Positions 1 through 7,057 of a DNA stretch of 9,271 nucleotides are shown here, in pieces; the stretch's first letter is position 1; each line of letters opens with the position of its first letter. The stretch is from an uncultured Dorea sp. (GTDB lineage: Bacteria > Bacillota > Clostridia > Lachnospirales > Lachnospiraceae): positions 1 through 9,271 of the forward strand of contig CAJUBG010000087.1 in assembly GCA_910584575.1 (NCBI GenBank), written 5' to 3'. Made by a program: the position numbers and the translations under genes. Below the pieces are notes generated by a model. That model had not been told where the DNA came from. It saw nothing but the letters and a program-made list of their open reading frames with translations, and did no database searches.

Positions 1-2
1 GT

Positions 3-2147
3 GTGAAAGACGGTATTATTCTTGGAAAACGATATGAGGTGCTCAGTAAGGTGGGGGCAGGCGGGATGGCCGACGTATATAAGGGGCGGGACCGTATGCT
101 GAACCGTTACGTGGCAATCAAGGTTTTGAAGAAGGAATACAAAGAGGACGAGAATTTTGTGCGTAAGTTTCGCTCGGAGGCCCAGGCGGCGGCAGGCTTA
201 ATCCATCCCAACATTGTCAATGTGTACGACGTCGGCGAGGATCGGGGGCTGTACTATATGGTCATGGAGTTGGTCGAGGGAATTACGCTTAAGGAATATA
301 TAGAGAAGAAGGGAAGGCTGTCCCATAAAGAGGTCATAAGCATTGCTATCCAGATGTGTACGGGCGTAGGAGTCGCACATGCGTCTGATATTATTCACAG
401 GGATATCAAGCCCCAGAATATTATCATTTCCAAAGAGGGCAAGGTGAAGGTAACGGACTTCGGAATCGCTAAGGCCACCACCTCCAACACGGTCAGCTCG
501 AACGCCATGGGTTCTGTCCACTATACGTCCCCTGAGCAGGCGAGAGGCGGCTTCAGTGACCAGAGGAGTGACATCTATTCCGTGGGTATTACACTGTATG
601 AGATGGTGACCGGACAGGTGCCTTTTGACGGGGAGTCCACGGTATCGGTGGCAATCAAGCATCTCCAGGAGGAGATTACGCCTCCGTCCGAGATAGTACC
701 TGATATCCCGTACAGCCTGGAGAGGATTATTTTAAAATGTACTCAGAAGAACAGTGAACGGAGATACCGCAACACGGATGAGCTGATTCAGGATTTGAAG
801 CGTTCCCTGGTAGATCCGGACGGGAATTTTGTGGTGATACCGCCCCTTCATGGTATGAATACCATGATCATTACCGGAGACGAGCTGGATGACATCCGAA
901 GCTATGACGACGATGACGATTATGACGAATATGGCCGTGATGAATACGACAGCGATGATGATTATGGCGAATATGGCCGTGATGAATACGACACCCATGG
1001 TTATGACGACGACGAGTATGGCGACGGGCATGACTATGATGACGACGAGCAAGATTATGACGACGATTTTGATGACGACGACTATGATTCCCGTGGAAGG
1101 AGAAGGGATTCCGATGTGAATCCGCGTATGAATAAGGTCATGAGGATTCTGACTATCGTGGTTGCGGTCATCATTGTATTTATTTTAATCTTTGTAGTCG
1201 GAAAGGCGGCGGGAGTGTTTAAATTTACGCCAAGCCTTAAGACTGAGAAGAAGGAAGAAGAACAGGTGAAGGTTCCAAGCGTGGTTGGAAAGACGGAGGA
1301 GGAAGCAGAGAAAGAGCTGAATGCCCTTGGACTCGGCTTTAAGGTTGATGAACGTAAGGAATCCAACAAGTATGAAGAAGGAACGGTTTCAGAGCAGAAG
1401 ACAGAGGCAGGCAAGAAGGTTGACAAGCATACGACCATCCATGTGGTGGTAAGCTCAGGGCTTATTGGCAACGAGATTGAGGTGCCGGATGTGAAAGGCC
1501 ACAATGAGAGCGAGGCGCACAGTATGCTGACCCAGGCAGGCTTTAAGAAGATTTCCTCAGAGTTTGCATACAGCGATACCGTGGCAGAGGGCGACGTCAT
1601 TGAGACGACTCCTGCCGCACACGCGAAGGCAACGGAGGATACGCAGATTGTGATGAAGGTCAGCAAGGGCGCGGAGAAGAAGACTGTCCCCAATGTGATT
1701 GGGCAGGCAGATGCGGATGCTCAGAATGCCATTTTAGCGGCTGGTCTTAACGTAGGAACAGTGACCTATGACTATCATGACAGTGTGCCGGAGGGACAGG
1801 TCGTTTCTCAGAGTGTTGACGGCGGCAAGAAGGTATCTGCGGGTACGTCCGTAGGCTTAGTGGTAAGCAGGGGGCCGAAGCCGCCTGAGCAGGTAGGCGT
1901 GCCGCCGGTGACCAATACCTCTCTGGAGAATGCGAAGCAGCTTCTAAGCAGCGCGGGCCTTCGCACGGGTAACGTAAGCTACCAGAATCATGATTCGGTT
2001 CCGTCCGGAAGCGTCATAAGCTGTAATCCTGGCGTGGGAAGCAACGTGGATGAGGGAACGGCTGTCGATATGGTGGTGAGCCGAGGACCGAACCAGCAGC
2101 CTACAAATCCAGATCCAGGCGAGAATGACGACACGTCTTGGGAGTAG
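3..2147 (+). CDS. prkC: PASTA-domain Ser/Thr protein kinase (PrkC/PknB family)
   Basis: Membrane-anchored Hanks-type kinase of 714 residues. Proteins of this family sense muropeptides or lipid II outside the cell and phosphorylate cell-wall, division and translation targets inside it. The kinase domain spans about residues 10-270, with a Gly-rich loop (GAGGMADVY, 18-26), ATP-binding Lys40, helix-C Glu59, HRDIKPQN (132-139, catalytic Asp134), DFG (152-154), a Thr/Ser-rich activation loop (159-171) and SPEQA (176-180). A very acidic Asp/Tyr linker follows (302-362), then a basic RGRRR patch (364-368), one membrane helix (about 380-400) and four extracellular PASTA repeats (about 422-486, 492-556, 560-624, 630-695) with a short Pro/Asn tail. 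Domain order and Lys40 position match the family. The start is GTG at 3; bases 3-6 read GTGA, so a 4-base overlap with the stop of an upstream gene, probably the cognate phosphatase prpC, is likely. Too little upstream sequence is visible to exclude an earlier start. Confidence 0.95.
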   Translation: MKDGIILGKRYEVLSKVGAGGMADVYKGRDRMLNRYVAIKVLKKEYKEDENFVRKFRSEAQAAAGLIHPNIVNVYDVGEDRGLYYMVMELVEGITLKEYIEKKGRLSHKEVISIAIQMCTGVGVAHASDIIHRDIKPQNIIISKEGKVKVTDFGIAKATTSNTVSSNAMGSVHYTSPEQARGGFSDQRSDIYSVGITLYEMVTGQVPFDGESTVSVAIKHLQEEITPPSEIVPDIPYSLERIILKCTQKNSERRYRNTDELIQDLKRSLVDPDGNFVVIPPLHGMNTMIITGDELDDIRSYDDDDDYDEYGRDEYDSDDDYGEYGRDEYDTHGYDDDEYGDGHDYDDDEQDYDDDFDDDDYDSRGRRRDSDVNPRMNKVMRILTIVVAVIIVFILIFVVGKAAGVFKFTPSLKTEKKEEEQVKVPSVVGKTEEEAEKELNALGLGFKVDERKESNKYEEGTVSEQKTEAGKKVDKHTTIHVVVSSGLIGNEIEVPDVKGHNESEAHSMLTQAGFKKISSEFAYSDTVAEGDVIETTPAAHAKATEDTQIVMKVSKGAEKKTVPNVIGQADADAQNAILAAGLNVGTVTYDYHDSVPEGQVVSQSVDGGKKVSAGTSVGLVVSRGPKPPEQVGVPPVTNTSLENAKQLLSSAGLRTGNVSYQNHDSVPSGSVISCNPGVGSNVDEGTAVDMVVSRGPNQQPTNPDPGENDDTSWE
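912..995 (+). repeat. 42-bp tandem duplication in the acidic linker of prkC
   Basis: Bases 912-953 and 954-995 are two adjacent, in-frame, near-identical 42-bp copies. They encode residues 304-317 and 318-331 of the kinase, which differ only by Asp/Gly at one site and Ser/Thr at the last. The core 926-951 is identical in 968-993. The surrounding GAC/GAT-rich sequence (about 900-1090) is low complexity in general, so length variation by replication slippage is plausible. Confidence 0.85.
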
Positions 2148-2150
2148 GGG
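2140..2150 (+). promoter_or_regulatory. Ribosome binding site of rsgA
   Basis: The purine run GGGAGTAGGGG lies at the very end of prkC and just past its stop codon, ending 5 nt before the ATG at 2156. It supports that ATG over an in-frame TTG at 2138, which would lie inside the ribosome binding site. Confidence 0.6.
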
Positions 2151-2155
2151 CGCAT

Positions 2156-3034
2156 ATGCATGGAAAGATTGTGAAGGGAATTGCCGGATTCTACTACGTA
2201 CATGTAGTAGAATCCGGTGTTTATGAATGTAAGGCAAAAGGTATATTCCGCAAAGAGAAGGTTAAGCCTTTAGTAGGAGATAATGTAGAGATTGAAGTGC
2301 TTGAGGAAGGGGAAAAGATCGGTAATATCATCCGGATTTTCCCCAGAGAAAATGAGCTGGTACGTCCGGCGGTTGCCAATATCGATCAGGCGTTAGTGGT
2401 ATTTGCCGTACTGCGTCCGGCGCCTCATTATAATCTCCTGGATCGGTTTTTGGTGATGATGGAGAGAAAAGGGATTCCGGCAATCCTGTGTTTTAATAAA
2501 GCAGACATTGCAAAAGAAGGGCAGATAGAAGAACTTCAGGCGATTTATGAAAAGTGCGGGTATCCATTGGTATTCGCAAGCGCGCTGGAAGGAAAGAATA
2601 TAGGCCGTATCAGGGAGATTTTGAAGGGAAAAACCACAGCCATAGCCGGCCCCTCCGGCGTAGGGAAGTCCTCGCTGATTAATCTTCTTACGCCAGAGGC
2701 GAACATGGAGACCGGCGCGGTCAGCAGGAAGATTGAGCGTGGGAAGCATACCACAAGGCACTCGGAATTATTTCCCATAGACGGGGATTCCTATATTATG
2801 GATACGCCAGGTTTTAGCTCGCTGTATGTGAATGATTTCGAGAAAGAAGAACTTAAGAATTATTTTCCCGAATTTGCAGAATATGAGGGCACATGCCGTT
2901 TTCAGGGATGCGGCCATGTGCATGAGCCGGGATGTATGGTGAAAGAGGCGGTGGAGGATAAAAGAATCCATCCGAGCCGTTATCGGAGTTATACAGAGAT
3001 GTACGAAGAATTGAAGAATAGAAGGAGGTATTGA
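2156..3034 (+). CDS. rsgA: Ribosome small subunit-dependent GTPase A
   Basis: RsgA (YloQ/YjeQ) is a circularly permuted GTPase that checks late maturation of the 30S subunit and leaves on GTP hydrolysis. The 292-residue protein begins with an OB-fold (about 1-65). The G motifs then come in permuted order: G4 NKAD (114-117), G5-like SA in FASALEGKN, G1 GPSGVGKSS (165-173) and G3 DTPG (216-219). A C-terminal zinc-binding module has Cys247, Cys252, His254 and Cys260. The length is normal for Bacillota. The ATG at 2156 is chosen because the family begins with a short M-x-GKI segment and because of the preceding ribosome binding site. The gene starts 8 nt after prkC, and its stop is 2 nt before rpe, so it is translated from the same operon mRNA. 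In Bacillota this gene is commonly next to prkC, and the protein is a known substrate of PrkC in Bacillus. A perfect inverted repeat lies in codons 10-21. Confidence 0.96.
   Translation: MHGKIVKGIAGFYYVHVVESGVYECKAKGIFRKEKVKPLVGDNVEIEVLEEGEKIGNIIRIFPRENELVRPAVANIDQALVVFAVLRPAPHYNLLDRFLVMMERKGIPAILCFNKADIAKEGQIEELQAIYEKCGYPLVFASALEGKNIGRIREILKGKTTAIAGPSGVGKSSLINLLTPEANMETGAVSRKIERGKHTTRHSELFPIDGDSYIMDTPGFSSLYVNDFEKEELKNYFPEFAEYEGTCRFQGCGHVHEPGCMVKEAVEDKRIHPSRYRSYTEMYEELKNRRRY
2184..2217 (+). repeat. Perfect 14-bp inverted repeat inside rsgA 5' coding region
   Basis: The arm CCGGATTCTACTAC (2184-2197) is exactly complementary to GTAGTAGAATCCGG (2204-2217), with a 6-nt loop. The mRNA would form a stable 14-bp hairpin starting 25 nt after the rsgA start codon. 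No T-run follows, so it is not a standard terminator. The encoded residues GFYYVHVVESG are family-typical, so coincidence with coding constraint cannot be excluded. Confidence 0.8.
3021..3028 (+). promoter_or_regulatory. Ribosome binding site of rpe
   Basis: GAAGGAGG lies in the last codons of rsgA, 8 nt before the ATG at 3037. An in-frame TTG at 3031 would be only 2 nt away, so the ATG is preferred. Confidence 0.8.
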
Positions 3035-3036
3035 AT

Positions 3037-3699
3037 ATGGGCTACATATTGGCGCCGTCAATTTTGGCGGCAGACTTTAAGGAACTGGGTAAGGAGATGA
3101 AAAAGACAGAGGAGAATGGGGCTGCATATCTTCATTTTGATGTGATGGACGGAATGTTCGTGCCGAGTATTTCCTTTGGTATGCCTGTGCTTTCGTCCAT
3201 TCATGGCGTGACTGAGCAGGTGATGGATGTGCATTTGATGGTGAAAGAGCCAATCCGGTATATTGAGGATTTCAAAAAAGCCGGCGCCGATCTGATAACG
3301 GTCCATTTGGAGGCGTGTGAGGATGTGAAGGCGACCATAGAAAAGATTCGTTCCTGCAAAGTGAAGGTGGGGCTTTCTATCTGTCCGGAGACAGAAGCCA
3401 AGGCAGTAGAGCCTTATCTGAAGGAAGTGGATATGGTTCTGGTTATGGGCGTTCATCCGGGGTTTGGCGGACAGAAGTTTATTCCGGAATCACTGGATAA
3501 GATTCGCAGCATACGTCGGATGATAAATGAACAGGGGCTTAATGTGGATATCGAGGTGGATGGAGGAATCTATCTTACCAACGTCCGTGAGGTGCTTGAC
3601 GCGGGCGCCAATATCATTGTTGCAGGGTCTGCCGTATTCGGAGGAGATCCAGAGAAGAACACGAGAGATTTTATGGAGATATTGAGAGAATATGAGTAA
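3037..3699 (+). CDS. rpe: Ribulose-phosphate 3-epimerase
   Basis: Cytosolic TIM-barrel enzyme that interconverts D-ribulose 5-phosphate and D-xylulose 5-phosphate in the non-oxidative pentose phosphate pathway. The 220-residue length is standard. It opens with the family N-terminus LAPSILAADF. Metal and catalytic residues are visible: His33 and Asp35 in HFDVMDG, His66 in DVHLMV and Asp175 in EVDGG. The phosphate-binding loop motif VHPGFGGQKF is also intact. The start is ATG 3037, set by the GAAGGAGG site. The gene begins 2 nt after rsgA and its end overlaps thiN by 8 nt, which suggests translational coupling. The rsgA-rpe-thiN order is common in Clostridia. Confidence 0.97.
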   Translation: MGYILAPSILAADFKELGKEMKKTEENGAAYLHFDVMDGMFVPSISFGMPVLSSIHGVTEQVMDVHLMVKEPIRYIEDFKKAGADLITVHLEACEDVKATIEKIRSCKVKVGLSICPETEAKAVEPYLKEVDMVLVMGVHPGFGGQKFIPESLDKIRSIRRMINEQGLNVDIEVDGGIYLTNVREVLDAGANIIVAGSAVFGGDPEKNTRDFMEILREYE

Positions 3700-4369
3700 G
3701 AGAAGTATTATAGTCAGCGGCGGTGAGCTTTGTGAGGCTTTGACACTGTCTGTTCTTAATGATAAGCAGGACAGATGTGTGATTGCGGTGGACAGGGGCG
3801 TAGAATTCCTGTATTATCATCAGATTATGCCGGATTATATTGTTGGTGATTTTGACAGCACGAAGAAGGAGATTCGGGATTATTATAAGAACGAAACTAA
3901 CGTTCCTGTGCGGGAGTACAATCCGGTGAAGGATGCTTCGGATACGGAGATTGCAATCAGGCTTGCAATGACGTTGGGAAGCCGAGAGCTGATTATTCTT
4001 GGAGCCACCGGAGGAAGGATCGACCATCTCTGGGCAAATGTCCAGAGCCTTATGATTCCATTTAAAGCAGGAATTGACGCGAAGATTCTTGACAGCCAGA
4101 ATTTGATTACCATCATAGGGGACGGAGAAACCCGAATCAAAAGAGGCGAGGCATTTGGCACATATTTTTCCGTATTTCCGTTGGGGGAGGATGTGTTCGG
4201 CTTCAATATCAGCGGCGCAAAATACCCATTGAGAAATCATACGCTGACGCCGTACAACAGTCTGTGTGTGAGCAACCAGATTGCAGAGGACTCGGATGAG
4301 GCTGTGATTAGTTTTCCGTCGGGACGGGTAATCTTGATGGAGACACGGGATAGGGAAGGAGAGTATTAA
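3692..4369 (+). CDS. thiN: Thiamine diphosphokinase
   Basis: Transfers pyrophosphate from ATP to thiamine to give thiamine diphosphate, the cofactor of transketolase, pyruvate:ferredoxin oxidoreductase and others. The 225-residue protein shows the family motifs: Asp34 in AVDRG, GDFDS (52-56), KDASDTE (80-86) and GATGGRIDH (104-112), where the acidic residues bind Mg-ATP. A C-terminal beta-sandwich domain (about 140-220) forms the thiamine pocket at the dimer interface. The ATG at 3692 lies inside the end of rpe (8-nt overlap), with a purine-rich stretch just upstream. The stop is 2 nt before ychF. This appears to be a salvage enzyme; no TPP riboswitch is seen within the operon, so no thiamine control is evident here. 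Confidence 0.94.
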   Translation: MSKRSIIVSGGELCEALTLSVLNDKQDRCVIAVDRGVEFLYYHQIMPDYIVGDFDSTKKEIRDYYKNETNVPVREYNPVKDASDTEIAIRLAMTLGSRELIILGATGGRIDHLWANVQSLMIPFKAGIDAKILDSQNLITIIGDGETRIKRGEAFGTYFSVFPLGEDVFGFNISGAKYPLRNHTLTPYNSLCVSNQIAEDSDEAVISFPSGRVILMETRDREGEY

Positions 4370-4371
4370 AA

Positions 4372-5472
4372 ATGAAACTAGGGATTGTGGGATTACCCAA
4401 TGTAGGAAAAAGTACGCTGTTCAATTCGCTGACTAAGGCGGGTGCAGAGTCGGCAAATTATCCGTTCTGTACTATTGACCCCAACGTGGGAGTGGTTACA
4501 GTGCCGGACGAGAGACTTGATGTGCTCGGAGAGATGTATCATACGAAGAAGATTATTCCGGCTGCCATTGAGTTTGTGGATATTGCGGGGCTGGTGAAGG
4601 GTGCCTCCAAGGGAGAGGGGCTTGGCAATCAATTTCTGGCGAATATCCGCGAGGTGGACGCCATCGTTCATGTAGTCAGATGCTTTGAGGACAGTAACAT
4701 TGTCCATGTGGACGGAAGCATCAATCCTCTGAGGGATATTGAGACGATTAATCTGGAGTTGATTTTCTCCGATTTGGAAATATTAGAGCGCAGAATATCA
4801 AAGACGGCAAAGGTGGCAAGGAACGACAAGGGCGCAGCCAAGGAATTGGCGCTGTTAGAGAAGATTAAGGCGCATCTGGAGGAGGGAAAACTTGCGAAGA
4901 CATATGAAGGCGCGGATGATGAGGAAGAAGAAGCATGGCTTTCGGGATATAATCTTTTGACCTATAAGCCTGTAATCTATGCTGCAAATGTGGCGGAGGA
5001 CGACCTGGCAGACGACGGCGGGGCAAATGCAGGCGTTCAGGCTGTTCGTGAATATGCCAGGGACGAGCAGAGCGAGGTTTTCGTTGTCTGCGCGCAGATT
5101 GAGCAGGAGATTGCAGAGCTTGAGGAGGATGAAAAGAAGATGTTTCTTGAGGACCTTGGCTTATCCGAGTCAGGGCTTGAGAAGCTGATTAAGGCAAGCT
5201 ACCGGCTGTTGGGCTTGATTAGTTATCTGACGGCGGGAGAGCCGGAGGTACGTGCCTGGACCATCACGGAGGGTACCAAAGCGCCTCAGGCGGCAGGAAA
5301 GATTCACTCTGATTTTGAGAGGGGATTTATCCGCGCTGAGGTGGTATCCTATGATGATTTAATGGAATGTGGAAGCCACAGCGCGGCGAAGGAGAAAGGT
5401 CTTATCAGGTTGGAAGGCAAGGACTATGTTGTGAAGGACGGGGACATTATGCTGTTCCGGTTTAATGTATAG
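4372..5472 (+). CDS. ychF: Redox-regulated ATPase YchF (OLA1/Obg-like)
   Basis: Obg-family P-loop NTPase that prefers ATP. It binds ribosomes and is linked in other bacteria to stress responses and translation initiation. The 366 residues match the family length. The P-loop GLPNVGKST is at 7-15, the G3 motif DIAG at 70-73, and the altered G4 motif NVAE at 206-209 is the feature that shifts preference from GTP to ATP. A helical coiled-coil insertion covers about 130-200, and a C-terminal TGS domain starts near 281 and contains RAW (294-296). Cys33 in YPFCTID corresponds to the conserved cysteine tied to redox control in E. coli YchF. A strong GGGAAGGAGAG ribosome binding site lies at the end of thiN (about 4353-4363). 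The gene ends 17 nt before lgt. Confidence 0.97.
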   Translation: MKLGIVGLPNVGKSTLFNSLTKAGAESANYPFCTIDPNVGVVTVPDERLDVLGEMYHTKKIIPAAIEFVDIAGLVKGASKGEGLGNQFLANIREVDAIVHVVRCFEDSNIVHVDGSINPLRDIETINLELIFSDLEILERRISKTAKVARNDKGAAKELALLEKIKAHLEEGKLAKTYEGADDEEEEAWLSGYNLLTYKPVIYAANVAEDDLADDGGANAGVQAVREYARDEQSEVFVVCAQIEQEIAELEEDEKKMFLEDLGLSESGLEKLIKASYRLLGLISYLTAGEPEVRAWTITEGTKAPQAAGKIHSDFERGFIRAEVVSYDDLMECGSHSAAKEKGLIRLEGKDYVVKDGDIMLFRFNV

Positions 5473-5489
5473 GAAGGAAGACTGGAAAC

Positions 5490-6350
5490 ATGCACAGAAC
5501 CATAGATTTTCCCAATATCGGAATTCATCTGAAGTCAGTAGGCGACCACATAACGGTATTGGGGTTTGATATTGCCTATTATGGTATGATTATTGGACTC
5601 GGAATCCTGGTGGGGATTCTGATAGCAGCATTGGAGGCAAAACGGACGAAGCAGAATCCGGAGGATTACTATGACCTGGCGATTTATGCCGTGATATTTG
5701 CGATTATTGGGGCGAGGATTTATTATGTAATCTTTTCCTGGGACATGTATAAAGACAATCTGCTTAGTATCTTTAATATCCGCCAGGGCGGGCTTGCAAT
5801 TTACGGAGGAGTCATTGCGGCGGTTATAACGGTGTTTGTGTTTGCGCACGTCAAGGGTCTGTCGGCGCCCCTGCTTCTGGATACGGCAGGACTCGGTCTG
5901 GTGGCGGGCCAGATGATTGGACGGTGGGGGAATTTCTTCAACCGCGAAGCCTTTGGAGAATATACGGACTGGCTTCTTGCCATGCGTCTGCCGGTGGATG
6001 CGGTTCGAGGCTCGGATATCACGGAATTAATGCGCAAGCACATGGAGACAGTGGATGGAGTGTCCTATATCCAGGCACATCCAACGTTTCTCTATGAATC
6101 TCTGTGGTGTCTGTTGATTCTGATTCTTTTGCTTTTGTACCGCAAGCATAAGAAGTTTAACGGTGAGATATTTTTACTTTATCTGGCGGGGTATGGCTTC
6201 GGACGTTTCTGGATTGAACGGCTTAGGACAGACCAGCTTCTGCTTCCAGGGATTGGGCTTCCTGTATCCCAGATTTTGGCAGGGGTGCTGGTGGTGGTAT
6301 CCGTACTTCTGATTGTGTATAACTGGCGGAAGGAAAGGTATTTTGACTAA
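5490..6350 (+). CDS. lgt: Prolipoprotein diacylglyceryl transferase
   Basis: Integral membrane enzyme that moves a diacylglyceryl group from phosphatidylglycerol to the lipobox cysteine of prolipoproteins, the first step in lipoprotein maturation. The 286-residue protein has about seven hydrophobic helices. The Lgt signature GRWGNFFNREAFG is at 144-156, HPTFLYES at 197-204, and Arg239 and Glu243 in GRFWIERLRTDQ match essential E. coli positions. In the GGLAIYGG motif (100-107), Tyr105 stands where E. coli has His103. To my recollection this is common in Clostridia and need not mean loss of activity. AGGAAGGAAG (5471-5480) overlaps the ychF stop and serves as the ribosome binding site. It is the last gene of the operon: an inverted repeat and a convergent gene follow. 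Confidence 0.97.
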   Translation: MHRTIDFPNIGIHLKSVGDHITVLGFDIAYYGMIIGLGILVGILIAALEAKRTKQNPEDYYDLAIYAVIFAIIGARIYYVIFSWDMYKDNLLSIFNIRQGGLAIYGGVIAAVITVFVFAHVKGLSAPLLLDTAGLGLVAGQMIGRWGNFFNREAFGEYTDWLLAMRLPVDAVRGSDITELMRKHMETVDGVSYIQAHPTFLYESLWCLLILILLLLYRKHKKFNGEIFLLYLAGYGFGRFWIERLRTDQLLLPGIGLPVSQILAGVLVVVSVLLIVYNWRKERYFD

Positions 6351-6369
6351 ATAAAATATGTAAGAGTTC

Positions 6370-6405
6370 AAGAGAGTGTCTGAATGGAAGGGAGGACACT
6401 CTCTT
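6370..6405. terminator. Hairpin between convergent lgt and hicB
   Basis: AAGAGAGTGTC (6370-6380) and GACACTCTCTT (6395-6405) form a perfect 11-bp stem with a 14-nt loop, 19 nt after the lgt stop and 13 nt beyond the hicB stop. Its place between convergent genes suggests a shared terminator. The T-run after the stem is poor on both strands, so termination may be weak or factor-aided, or the stem may mainly protect 3' ends. Confidence 0.6.
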
Positions 6406-6418
6406 ATATCGTATTACT

Positions 6419-6763
6419 TTACAGAGCAAGTTTATATAGAGCGAGTTGATTCAGGCTAACGCCTTCTTTTTCGGCTTCTATTGCTAAACGCTGATGTAAT
6501 GACTTAGGTAATCTTACAACAAATTTACCGCTATAATTGTTGGCGCTCTCCGGTATGGGAATAGGGATATGGTGTAATAACTTTACTTCCAGATAGCCGG
6601 ACATGGCTTCATTTAGATTCTGATATAATTCTTCTAATGTTGCGCCGGTGCTCTGGCAGCCGTCTAATTCCAGGATTCTTCCGTAGAAATAATCTCCGCT
6701 TTCGTCATGCATCTCCTGTACCAATCGTGTATAGGGCAATTTCATATAATCATTAATCTCCAT
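6419..6763 (-). CDS. hicB: HicB family antitoxin
   Basis: Antitoxin of a type II toxin-antitoxin pair; it would bind and block the HicA ribonuclease and repress its own operon. The 114 residues have two parts. The first is an N-terminal partial RNase H-like HicB fold (about 10-62, with YGRILELDGCQSTGATLEE), which binds the toxin. The second is a C-terminal ribbon-helix-helix of the Arc type (about 78-114, GKFVVRLPKSLHQRLAIEA then VSLNQLALYKLA), which should bind DNA. AAGGAG on the minus strand lies about 8 nt before the ATG. It starts 26 nt downstream of hicA, the usual HicAB order. A palindrome upstream of hicA is the likely target. Both domains look intact, so the antitoxin is probably functional. 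Confidence 0.93.
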   Translation of the reverse strand: MEINDYMKLPYTRLVQEMHDESGDYFYGRILELDGCQSTGATLEELYQNLNEAMSGYLEVKLLHHIPIPIPESANNYSGKFVVRLPKSLHQRLAIEAEKEGVSLNQLALYKLAL

Positions 6764-6789
6764 AGATGGGCTCTCCTTTTCATCTTATA

Positions 6790-7011
6790 TTATATTCTGT
6801 TTAGAATATCTACTATGTATGCTTTCTTTAACGGGCATTCTTGCTTTATTGTAATTAAATCTCCGGTTGTATTGTTCAAATAATGTCTGTGGCTTCCTTT
6901 TTGCCTTACTGGGATGTATCCATTTGCGATTAATACCCGTTCAGCTTCTTCTGGCCGTATTCCATTAGGTTGACGTTTCATTTTATCAATTATTTTGGAT
7001 ACGTTTGGCAT
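6790..7011 (-). CDS. hicA: HicA family toxin (mRNA interferase)
   Basis: Small toxin of the HicAB pair with a double-stranded RNA-binding-like fold; members cleave mRNA independently of translation. Read from the ATG at 7011 it has 73 residues, and the catalytic histidine is His41 in QKGSHRHY, followed by the usual DLITIKQECPLKKAYIVDIL segment. An ATG at 7020 would add three residues (MQT), but the ribosome binding site AAAGGAGT ends directly against it. The ATG at 7011, about 9-10 nt away and matching the family N-terminus MPxVSxII, is preferred. It is transcribed with hicB from a promoter at 7038-7065. The length is normal and no damage is visible. Confidence 0.92.
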   Translation of the reverse strand: MPNVSKIIDKMKRQPNGIRPEEAERVLIANGYIPVRQKGSHRHYLNNTTGDLITIKQECPLKKAYIVDILNRI

Positions 7012-7020
7012 TGTTTGCAT

Positions 7021-7028
7021 ACTCCTTT
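7021..7028 (-). promoter_or_regulatory. Ribosome binding site that sets the hicA start
   Basis: On the minus strand AAAGGAGT ends immediately before ATG 7020 and about 9 nt before ATG 7011. Normal spacing favours the second ATG. Confidence 0.7.
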
Positions 7029-7035
7029 CTTATTA

Positions 7036-7057
7036 ATAGTATCATATGTGATACTAT
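7036..7057. promoter_or_regulatory. Palindromic candidate operator of hicAB
   Basis: ATAGTATCA (7036-7044) and TGATACTAT (7049-7057) are perfect inverted 9-bp arms with a 4-bp spacer. They cover the -10 box and most of the spacer of the hicA promoter. A protein bound here would block RNA polymerase. The ribbon-helix-helix domain of the neighbouring HicB makes autorepression the natural reading; the binding itself is inferred. Confidence 0.65.

Noticed and set aside
732..1119. Alternative-frame reading frames over the acidic linker on both strands
   Set aside because: Their Met/Thr- or Val/Ile-rich compositions are simple frame shadows of the GAC/GAT repeats of prkC.
2138..2155. Upstream TTG start for rsgA
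   Set aside because: It overlaps prkC and the ribosome binding site; ATG 2156 fits the family N-terminus.
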